Below are positions 6,066 to 11,956 of a DNA stretch of 14,636 nt, piece by piece. The DNA comes from DASQFI01 sp050264575 (GTDB lineage Bacteria > Acidobacteriota > Vicinamibacteria > Vicinamibacterales > SCN-69-37). The stretch is from contig JBLNGH010000327.1 of assembly GCA_050264575.1 (NCBI GenBank), forward strand, positions 1 through 14,636. Reading direction: 5' to 3'. The position numbers and the translations under genes are program-made. The notes beneath the pieces are model-generated. The model had not been told where the DNA came from. It did not search any database and saw only the letters and a program-made list of their open reading frames with translations. The number at the start of each line of letters is the position of its first letter. Position 1 is the stretch's first letter.

Positions 6066-7466
6066 CTATCTCAGCCGGATTACAGTTTCGGGCGCGCTCG
6101 TTCCAGGGTCAGACGCGATTCTGACGCGGGTGGAATTGCGGACGTGCAGGTCACTGGAGGATAGCAACAACCCCGGCCGCAGGGCAAGGGGGGACCGATC
6201 GACCCAGCGGAGCGCTGCTTCCACCGTCGCGTCATGCCCCGCCGCCAGCCCGGTAATCGACAACGGGACGACCTCGTCAGGAATTACGCCGTCGCCTTCG
6301 AGACGTTGCCCGGTGGACGTCACAAAATCGCCCATCACGTACATGAGGACGTCTCCTGACGGAAGCCGCCTGGTCATGGCCGGCAGCGCCTGGCCCAGCG
6401 TCTGGCGGCCGAACACCCGCGCGCGGCCCAGGCTTTGCAGCGCGCCGGCGAAACATTCGGTTGCGCTCGCCGACAGCTCGTCGACGAGGATGGCGACGGG
6501 TCCGGCAAACGGCAGCACCTGCCGGCCGTCCGGGGTCGAAAGCCGCGGATTCGTGACGAAGCTCAAATCGCCGACGCGCGTCTTCATCATGCCGAGCGTC
6601 TTGGGCTCCGCAATCAGATGACCGGCAAGACCAGACATCATGCCGGCGAGGCCGCCCGGGTTGCCGCGGAGGTCGATGATCAAAGCATCGGCATTCCTGA
6701 ACTTGTCGATGGCCTGGCCAAACGGCACGTCGATGGCGGTCATCCAGACGTTGAACGAAATCAGACCAACCCGGCGCTTGCCTGGCGTCCGCAACTCCTG
6801 CGACTCGAGCCGCACGTTGAGCGGCGGAAGATTGCCGAACGTGACGGTCTGGCCGGGCTCGTCGGATCGCGCGACCTTGATCTCGCGTTCACGGCCGTCG
6901 GGCGCACGAACACGGAGCACCGCAATGGATCCCGATGCTCCGTGCAACGCGCGAAACGCGCGCCGCCAGATCTCGAACACGCGTGCGCGGCTGTTCGTCG
7001 CCTGGCCTGGCTCCACTTTGATCCACTCGGACGCGGAGTGTCCATCAATCGCGGTGAGAATCTCGCCGGGCCTGAGCCCCGCCCGCGCCGCCGGCGAATC
7101 CGGCTCGACCCCGGTGATCACGATGTCCGGGGGAGCGGCGCGGAGCTCGATGGCGACCGCGGCTGGACCCGGCAGCGTGTCGTCAATCGACGACGGACTG
7201 AGGAGGACAAAGTGGGACTGCTTCAGCCGCCCGAGCATGTCGCGGATGATCTTGCGAACCTCGTCGGGCGATCCCGCCTGTTGCGCTTTGGGTCGAAGCT
7301 CGGCGCGCACGGCGTTCCAGTCGAGCCCGCCGAATTTCGGGTCATAGTACGAGTCGTTGATCGTCTGCCAGACGACGTCGAAGCTCGCGAGCGACGGCGT
7401 CGAGTTCCGTGAGGCGGGGGCCTGCAGGAACCCGCCCGCCCACAGCAGCAGGATCCAACTGACCAT
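6066..7466 (-). CDS. S41-family (C-terminal processing) protease-like protein with PDZ domain
   Basis: This exported protein of 466 residues has an N-terminal hydrophobic stretch (2-18), a helical region, a PDZ domain (about 103-200, with VITGVEPDSPAARAGLRPGEILTAIDG-like features at 116-142) and an S41 core. In the core, ALIIDLRGNPGG lies at 261-272 and the serine motif SASATE at 332-337, with Ser334 as the expected nucleophile. In classical tail-specific proteases (Prc, CtpA) a Lys 25 residues later forms the dyad; here that position is Gln359 in GRQTLGQALP. Either another residue activates the serine or the protein is not a protease. The ATG at 7466 shares one base with the preceding stop (TGATG), so translation is likely coupled to the LolA-like gene; a GTG at 7469 would add one residue. 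It probably acts in the periplasm. Confidence 0.88.
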   Translation of the reverse strand: MVSWILLLWAGGFLQAPASRNSTPSLASFDVVWQTINDSYYDPKFGGLDWNAVRAELRPKAQQAGSPDEVRKIIRDMLGRLKQSHFVLLSPSSIDDTLPGPAAVAIELRAAPPDIVITGVEPDSPAARAGLRPGEILTAIDGHSASEWIKVEPGQATNSRARVFEIWRRAFRALHGASGSIAVLRVRAPDGREREIKVARSDEPGQTVTFGNLPPLNVRLESQELRTPGKRRVGLISFNVWMTAIDVPFGQAIDKFRNADALIIDLRGNPGGLAGMMSGLAGHLIAEPKTLGMMKTRVGDLSFVTNPRLSTPDGRQVLPFAGPVAILVDELSASATECFAGALQSLGRARVFGRQTLGQALPAMTRRLPSGDVLMYVMGDFVTSTGQRLEGDGVIPDEVVPLSITGLAAGHDATVEAALRWVDRSPLALRPGLLLSSSDLHVRNSTRVRIASDPGTSAPETVIRLR

Positions 7467-8242
7467 CACTTGATCAACGCTTTGATCGCCGGCGGCAGAT
7501 CGAACGCGTCCGCGGGGACGGAATCGTACTCGTACGTATTCACGTTGACGACCTGCTCGATCCCCATGAGGCGCTGCACCATGTTCGCCGGCATCATCAA
7601 TGCCCCGAACTTGCGGTAGTCGCCGAGCACGCTGACGACCGGCATCAGGCCCATCGGCGTCGCGCGCGTCGCGTCGGTGCCGATCTGGAGACCGCTCTCG
7701 GCGTCGAAATATTCGAAGCGCTCGGTACCCGACTTCAGGACGAGCTTGACCTTGTACGCCTGCTTACCCTCGAACGTGACCTTCCCTACCGTCGTGGCTT
7801 CGCCGATGTAGTCGGCGCCGTACAACGGCGCGTCGAACCAGGCATCGTCGGCCGCTTCGGCGAGTTCTTTACCCGTCAGGAGCGCGGGGCCCTGCATCGG
7901 ATCGATGCGCCAGCCGACTTTGCCGTCGTAGCCCGATTCGATCTCGCCGACGCCGCCCACGGTGACTTTCACGCGCTGCTTGTTCGGCCGCGCGGCAATC
8001 ATGACGAAGTCTCCCGAGACCTGCTGCGCCGGCATCTCGAAGCGGCCCGACGCGCGCATCGATTTCACCGTCTTGAACGAGGCCTCGCCTCCCATGGCTT
8101 TCACGTGCTTCGCCAGAAGTTCTTTGGCGGGCGGCAGCGGCGCATCCTGCGCCGCCGGCACCGGCGCGGTCTGTGCGAAAACGAGCAGGGCGGCGACGGC
8201 CGGAACAACTCGAACCAATCTCAGGTCGAAACGTCTGAACAT
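7466..8242 (-). CDS. Exported LolA-like (outer membrane lipoprotein-sorting) protein
   Basis: The 258 residues begin with a signal peptide (RR-rich start, hydrophobic 12-25, cleavage near VPAAQ at 28-32). The mature part opens with AKELLAKHVKAMGGEAS and continues with alternating strands: SMRASGRFEM, SGDFVMIAARPNKQRVKV, ESGYDGKVGWRIDPMQGPALLTG. This is the pattern of LolA/LolB-like lipid-binding shells common in acidobacteria. It lacks anything that identifies true LolA, so the partner could be lipid, lipoprotein or another hydrophobic ligand. An AGGAG Shine-Dalgarno lies six bases before the ATG. It heads the minus-strand run and is coupled to the S41 gene by a TGATG overlap, suggesting that the two work together in the envelope. 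Confidence 0.82.
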   Translation of the reverse strand: MFRRFDLRLVRVVPAVAALLVFAQTAPVPAAQDAPLPPAKELLAKHVKAMGGEASFKTVKSMRASGRFEMPAQQVSGDFVMIAARPNKQRVKVTVGGVGEIESGYDGKVGWRIDPMQGPALLTGKELAEAADDAWFDAPLYGADYIGEATTVGKVTFEGKQAYKVKLVLKSGTERFEYFDAESGLQIGTDATRATPMGLMPVVSVLGDYRKFGALMMPANMVQRLMGIEQVVNVNTYEYDSVPADAFDLPPAIKALIK

Positions 8243-8264
8243 CTGGAACTCCTGACACGATAAT
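8236..8264 (+). promoter_or_regulatory. Candidate promoter for the PQQ-propeller gene
   Basis: TGAACA (8236-8241), a 17-base spacer and GATAAT (8259-8264) resemble a sigma-70 promoter. RNA would start near 8271, about 52 bases before the ATG at 8323. Its -35 overlaps the first codons of the divergent LolA-like gene. On the opposite strand TATTAT (8265-8260) overlaps the same -10 and could serve that gene, but its -35 is poor. The shared AT-rich spot suggests that the two directions compete. Confidence 0.4.
8249..8253 (-). promoter_or_regulatory. Ribosome binding site AGGAG of the LolA-like gene
   Basis: On the minus strand AGGAG lies six bases before the ATG at 8242. It is one of only two clear Shine-Dalgarno motifs in the window, and it fixes the start of the LolA-like gene. 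Confidence 0.75.
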
Positions 8265-8311
8265 AGTTCGGTTCACCACCTCGATGCCCACCCGTGCGTC
8301 GGGAACTCCAC

Positions 8312-8318
8312 GGAGAAG
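8312..8318 (+). promoter_or_regulatory. Ribosome binding site GGAGAAG of the PQQ-propeller gene
   Basis: GGAGAAG ends four bases before the ATG at 8323. It favours that start over the in-frame ATG at 8284, which would add 13 residues without signal-peptide character and has no such motif. Confidence 0.65.
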
Positions 8319-8322
8319 CGAC

Positions 8323-9624
8323 ATGCGCTCGAAGCAGATGGGTGTCCGGTGGCTCGCGGGACTCGCGTTCGTGCTCGTCGCGGCTGTCGCTCCCGTTGCC
8401 GCCCCGCCCGGCGGCAACTGGCCGCAATGGCGTGGACCACACCGCGACGGTGTATCGACGGAAACCGGGTTGCTCACCAGTTGGCCTCAGGGCGGACCGA
8501 AGAAGTTGTTCTCGGCAAGCGGGCTCGGGCGTGGATTCTCGAGCGTGGCCGTGACCGGCGGCCGGATCTACACGATGGGCGACCGCAACGACGGCCAGTA
8601 CGTGTTTGCGCTCGACGAGGAAACGGGCAAGCCGGTCTGGGCGACGCGCCTCGGCGGCATTCATGAGGATCCGGACGGGTACGGCGGGCCGCGCGGCACG
8701 CCAACCGTCGACGGCGCGCTGCTCTACGCGATCGGCACCGACGGCATCCTGGTGTGTCTCGACTCGGCGACCGGCAAAGAAAGATGGCGCAAGAACTTCG
8801 AGCGCGATTTCGACGGCCGGATGATGACCGGGTGGCGGTGGGCGGAGTCGCCGCTCGTCGACGAGGATCGTGTCGTCGTCACACCCGGCGGCCCGAAAGC
8901 GGGGATCGTCGCCCTCGACAAACTGACCGGCAAGGAGATCTGGCGCGCTGCGGTTCCGCGCTTCGGACCGAACGGCGCGGACGGCGCCGGCTACTCGTCG
9001 ATCGTGATCTCGAACGGCGGCGGTGTGAAGCAGTACGTCCAACTCATGGGACGCGGCCTCGTCGGTCTTCGGGCCTCCGACGGCGCGGTCATGTGGAGCA
9101 ACAATTCCGTGGCCAACGATGTGGCCAACATCTCCACGCCCGTCGTCAAGGACAACTACGTGTTCGCGTCGACCGGGTACGGCACCGGATCGATTCTGCT
9201 CGAGATCTCGCCCGCGCCGAACGGCCGCGCCACCGCGAAACAGAAATACTTCCTCGACAGCGGCGTCTTTCAAAGCCATCACGGCGGGTTCGTTCTCATC
9301 GGCGACTACCTTTACGGCGGACACGGGCACAACGCCGGGCTGCCGACCTGCATCGAGCTGGCGACGGGCAAGTCCATGTGGAAGCGCGCGCGAAACGCCG
9401 GCGCCGGATCGGCGGCCGTCGTTGCCGCCGACGGGCATCTCTACTTCCGCTACCAGAACGGTGTCGTGCTGCTGGTCGAGGCGACGCCGACGGAGTACAA
9501 GGAAACGGGATCGTTCGAGATTCCGAACCCGTATACCGTCAGCTGGCCGCATCCGGTGGTCGCGGGAGGCCGTCTTTACATCCGCGAACAGGATGCTCTC
9601 CACGTGTACGACGTCAAGAGGTAA
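8323..9624 (+). CDS. Exported PQQ-like beta-propeller protein
   Basis: The 433-residue protein begins with a signal peptide (charged MRSKQMGVR, hydrophobic 10-24, APVAAPPG cleavage area). Next comes NWPQWRGPHRDGVSTETGLL (32-51), a signature of secreted PQQ-like repeat proteins in acidobacteria and planctomycetes. Propeller blades are marked by LDEETGKPVW (98-107), LDSATGKERW (146-155), LDKLTGKEIW (198-207), ASDGAVMW and ELATGKSMW, the usual A-x-D-x-x-T-G-x-x-x-W blade motif. The fold resembles BamB and quinoprotein dehydrogenases. Length is too short for a classic PQQ alcohol dehydrogenase, and I see no cytochrome CxxCH motif, so electron transfer is not indicated. It probably acts as a periplasmic binding or scaffold protein. 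The start is fixed by GGAGAAG just upstream. The 73-residue gene follows eight bases after its stop. Confidence 0.9.
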   Translation: MRSKQMGVRWLAGLAFVLVAAVAPVAAPPGGNWPQWRGPHRDGVSTETGLLTSWPQGGPKKLFSASGLGRGFSSVAVTGGRIYTMGDRNDGQYVFALDEETGKPVWATRLGGIHEDPDGYGGPRGTPTVDGALLYAIGTDGILVCLDSATGKERWRKNFERDFDGRMMTGWRWAESPLVDEDRVVVTPGGPKAGIVALDKLTGKEIWRAAVPRFGPNGADGAGYSSIVISNGGGVKQYVQLMGRGLVGLRASDGAVMWSNNSVANDVANISTPVVKDNYVFASTGYGTGSILLEISPAPNGRATAKQKYFLDSGVFQSHHGGFVLIGDYLYGGHGHNAGLPTCIELATGKSMWKRARNAGAGSAAVVAADGHLYFRYQNGVVLLVEATPTEYKETGSFEIPNPYTVSWPHPVVAGGRLYIREQDALHVYDVKR

Positions 9625-9632
9625 GCTAGGGC

Positions 9633-9854
9633 GTGCTCAAGGGCACGAGACAAGCCGTCGTCCAGCGAATTCAGCCGATCTCCATTCACGGTCAGATGTC
9701 GCTCGACGTGTTCTGGTTCGATCCTGAGGATCCCGAACAGGAACTGCGCCACGCGCGGGTGGGGATGGAATCTGCGCCGCGCAATCTCGAGGTGGGCGAC
9801 AAGGTGACCATGCACTTCGTTATGGGCATGGTTTCGGAAATTACGAAAGTCTAG
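9633..9854 (+). CDS. Small conserved-looking protein of unknown function
   Basis: This 73-residue frame opens with GTG eight bases after the propeller gene stop; GAGG about 12 bases upstream and AGGG closer in are weak ribosome-binding candidates. The sequence (QRIQPISIHGQMSLDVFW, LRHARVGMESAPRNLEVGD, KVTMHFVMGMVSEITKV) reads as a compact beta-rich domain. The LEVGDKVTMHFVMGMV segment recalls a short OB- or SH3-like barrel. It has no signal peptide or membrane helix. Balanced amino-acid usage and tight spacing favour a real gene over a chance frame. I do not recognise the family. Its stop is directly followed by an octad repeat hairpin. Confidence 0.65.
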   Translation: MLKGTRQAVVQRIQPISIHGQMSLDVFWFDPEDPEQELRHARVGMESAPRNLEVGDKVTMHFVMGMVSEITKV

Positions 9855-9930
9855 AAGCCGGGAAGCCAGGAAGCTCGGAAGCCAAGAGCTTTGTGCCTCC
9901 TAGGCTCCCGAGCTTCCAGGCTTCCAGACT
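9853..9930. repeat. GAAGCC-type octads forming a 23-position hairpin between convergent genes
   Basis: Plus-strand units of eight (GAAGCCGG, GAAGCCAG, GAAGCTCG, GAAGCCAA) are followed after a short spacer by their complement. Positions 9861-9883 pair with 9903-9925 at 21 of 23 positions, with a 19-base loop. The repeat begins at the stop codon of the 73-residue gene (TAG followed by AAGCC) and ends eight bases short of the lipoprotein gene stop. It is placed like a bidirectional terminator but lacks T-runs. The same unit family occurs at the end of nagA. Confidence 0.85.
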
Positions 9931-9937
9931 TCTCTGA

Positions 9938-10609
9938 TCACTGCTTCTTGAACGTCGCCTCCAATCCGAACGCCGGATCGTCGGCGGATCGCGCCGCCAG
10001 CCACTGCTGCAATTCCACTCGACTCGCCGCCAGCACAATCTGATCCCGCTCGCCTTTGGTCGCGCGGATTGATGCGGGCAGCGTCTGCTCCGCCATCGCC
10101 TTCGCAAACCAATCGAATGACAGCGGCGCGACCGTCACCTCGCGCGGCTCAGCTCCGAACGTGATTCGCACGAGTCCGTGGGCCGGCACGACAAAGGATC
10201 CGAAATCCTTGCCGCGCACGGGAACGAGATCGAGGTAAAGGGCCGTGCCCTGTTTGAACAGGTATCCGGTCAGCGTCCCGGTCTCAGTCGGATGGACGTA
10301 CTGGATGCGATACGACCGCCAGTCGCTGCGCTCGACCGTCACCGTCACGTTGTCGTCGGCGTCGCGCCACGAACCGAGCAGCCGCTCGTCGAACACGATC
10401 GACGGCTCGTCGTAGAAGCGGTCAAGTCCGAGCACCAGGCAGCCCTGCGTCGTCACAATGACTGCGATGAGGATGGCCGCAACGCAGAAACTGGGAACCG
10501 GCACGCCGGGATCAAGGAACCCCGGAACCCCGGCCGCCTTCGCAACGCTTCGGCGAGCCCCGCCGTAGCTCAAAGAGCGGAGGCGGGAACCTCGAAACCG
10601 ACAGATCAT
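9938..10609 (-). CDS. Small lipoprotein of unknown function with repeat-derived N-terminus
   Basis: The frame from the ATG at 10609 encodes 223 residues, and ATGA overlaps the MFS stop, a sign of translational coupling. Residues 41-57 are a hydrophobic signal core ending TTQGC, with Cys57 as the likely lipidated residue. The mature protein (LGLDRFYDEPSIVFDERLLGSWRDADDNVTVTVERSDW onward in sense, not a known family to me) alternates strands and ends in a helical tail (VELQQWLAAR). Residues 5-40 are encoded by GC-rich repeat DNA, including octads at 10495-10532, so the true start is doubtful. A GTG at 10504 would begin closer to the hydrophobic core but give no basic residues before it. The repeat may therefore have replaced the original start. 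As the last gene of the Hyu/MFS run it may be an accessory envelope component. Confidence 0.65.
   Translation of the reverse strand: MICRFRGSRLRSLSYGGARRSVAKAAGVPGFLDPGVPVPSFCVAAILIAVIVTTQGCLVLGLDRFYDEPSIVFDERLLGSWRDADDNVTVTVERSDWRSYRIQYVHPTETGTLTGYLFKQGTALYLDLVPVRGKDFGSFVVPAHGLVRITFGAEPREVTVAPLSFDWFAKAMAEQTLPASIRATKGERDQIVLAASRVELQQWLAARSADDPAFGLEATFKKQ
10495..10586 (-). repeat. GAACCCCG-type octads and adjoining GC-rich palindromic mosaic
   Basis: Plus-strand units of eight run from 10501 to 10532: GCACGCCG, GGATCAAG, GAACCCCG, GAACCCCG, preceded by GAACCG. Next to them a GC-rich segment has CCGCCT (10534-10539) pairing with AGGCGG (10581-10586). The block sits within the apparent N-terminal codons of the lipoprotein gene. 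It looks like intergenic repeat DNA that happens to be open in that frame. Confidence 0.65.
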
Positions 10610-11826
10610 TCGATCACCCGTCCCCTTGTTTCTGGAATGACGATCCAGAAGACGGCCGCCAACGCGTACGCGGCGGCGGCCACCGACAGCGCCGCCGGAA
10701 ATCCCCGCGTCTCGGTCAGTCCGCCGACGACGTAGGGCGCGGCGGCGCTGGCGACGCGGCCGATGTTGTAGGTGAATCCCTGTGCGGTCGCCCGAATGTC
10801 CGTCGGGTAGAGTTCGGCCGTCACCGCGCCAAATCCGCTGAAGAAGCCCGTGGCGAAAAACGCGGTGACCGGGCCCAGGACGAAGAGCATCCAGGCAGTC
10901 TGCGTCGTGGCGTAGAGGAGCACGAATGCCGCCGCGAGCACCAGATAGGCCACGTACGTCACCTTGCGGCCCACGTTATCGGCCACGAACCCGAATGTCA
11001 CGTACCCGAACCACATGCCGACCTGCATCGCCACGATGAAGAAGTTCATCGCGACGCTGGAGAGCCCGATGCCGCCGGAGTCGGGCGCGAGTCGGAGGTA
11101 CGACGGCACCCACGTGTTGAATCCCCACCACGCGAACATGGTGCACGCGTTCATGAGCGTCACGGCCACGGTGATCCCCAGCATCGATCCGCCGACGGCC
11201 TGCCCGAGCGAGACACGCGTCGTGCGCGCCCTCGCCTGCTGCCAGAGCGCCGGCTCCTCGACGCGGCTGCGAATCCAGAACGCATAGAGCGCGGGCAAGA
11301 CGCCGACGAAAAACACCGCGCGCCAGCCGAGGCCCAGCACGTCCTGGACGACCAGATTGACGAGGGCCGCGAGCGCGTAGCCGACGGCCCACGCGCTTTG
11401 CATCAGCCCGAGCGCCTTGCCGCGATGGCGATCCGGCCAGGTTTCCGACACGAGCGCGGCGCCGCTCGCCCACTCGCCGCCCATGCCGATGCCGAGAAAG
11501 ACGCGAAACACGGCAAGCTGTGCCGCGCTCTGGGCGAGCCCGCATGCCGCCGTGAAAACCGAGTACAGCAGCACGCTCAACATCAGCGCCCGGACGCGTC
11601 CCCAGCGATCTGCCATGACGCCGAACATCAATCCGCCTGCCGCCGACGCGAGGAGCGTGAGTGACTGGAGTCCGCCCGCCGTCCTGCCGTCGATCCCGAG
11701 GTCGGTCCTGAGCGACGTCAGGACCAGCGCGTACAGCATCACGTCGAACGCGTCGAGCATCCAGCCGAGCGATGCCGCGATCAGCGCCCGGCGCGCGGTG
11801 GGATCGGCCTCACGCCAGAAGAGCAT
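10606..11826 (-). CDS. MFS transporter, metabolite:H+ symporter type
   Basis: This is a 406-residue major facilitator with about 12 membrane helices in the inner membrane. Helix 1 has GWMLDAFDVMLY (21-32), with Asp25 and Asp28. The helix 2-3 loop carries MADRWGRVRA (71-80), the MFS signature. GIGMGGEWASGAALVSE (112-128) and RHRGKALGLMQSAWAVGY (133-150) are typical of the sialate/aromatic-acid/carboxylate symporter group, and the C-terminus ends PETRGR. The substrate cannot be read from sequence; its place directly after hyuA-hyuB suggests uptake of their substrate or export of a product. The ATG at 11826 is chosen because an upstream TTG/GTG-type extension would consist only of heptad-repeat codons. 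Those heptads abut the start codon, leaving no Shine-Dalgarno. The stop overlaps the next start (ATGA). Confidence 0.88.
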   Translation of the reverse strand: MLFWREADPTARRALIAASLGWMLDAFDVMLYALVLTSLRTDLGIDGRTAGGLQSLTLLASAAGGLMFGVMADRWGRVRALMLSVLLYSVFTAACGLAQSAAQLAVFRVFLGIGMGGEWASGAALVSETWPDRHRGKALGLMQSAWAVGYALAALVNLVVQDVLGLGWRAVFFVGVLPALYAFWIRSRVEEPALWQQARARTTRVSLGQAVGGSMLGITVAVTLMNACTMFAWWGFNTWVPSYLRLAPDSGGIGLSSVAMNFFIVAMQVGMWFGYVTFGFVADNVGRKVTYVAYLVLAAAFVLLYATTQTAWMLFVLGPVTAFFATGFFSGFGAVTAELYPTDIRATAQGFTYNIGRVASAAAPYVVGGLTETRGFPAALSVAAAAYALAAVFWIVIPETRGRVIE

Positions 11827-11854
11827 TGGTAATCGGTAATTGGTAATGGGTAAT
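11827..11854 (+). repeat. Four NGGTAAT heptads abutting the MFS start codon
   Basis: The plus strand reads TGGTAAT, CGGTAAT, TGGTAAT, GGGTAAT with no interruption. The first unit directly touches the MFS start codon (minus strand, 11826). Together with the opposite-facing copies at 11929-11956 it makes an inverted pair about 75 bases apart within one same-strand gene run. Confidence 0.9.
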
Positions 11855-11928
11855 GGACAACCTTGCAAGCACCGCCAACTCTTCTAACCGGCCCATGAGA
11901 TGCGAGACATGATGTTCTTCAATCACCC

Positions 11929-11956
11929 ATTACCGATTACCAATTACCAATTCCCC
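11929..11956 (-). repeat. ATTACCN heptads containing the hyuB stop codon
   Basis: The plus strand reads ATTACCG, ATTACCA, ATTACCA and a degenerate ATTCCCC: the same family as at 11827 in the opposite orientation. On the minus strand these bases encode the last residues of HyuB (ELVIGNR) and its TAA stop (11932-11930). The gap between the two arms, 11857-11928, holds no recognisable gene. Confidence 0.88.

Noticed and set aside
4997..6124. Plus-strand frame of 375 codons over fabI and the zinc-ribbon gene
   Set aside because: Crosses two minus-strand genes and shows no motifs; fabI is certain.
8221..9603. Minus-strand frame of 460 codons opposite the PQQ-propeller gene
   Set aside because: Mirror frame of a strongly motif-bearing gene; rich in Arg, Val and Asp without domain features.
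8323..9624. PQQ-dependent alcohol dehydrogenase
   Set aside because: Too short, and the disulfide/Ca-site and haem motifs of quinoprotein dehydrogenases are not visible; only propeller blade motifs are present.
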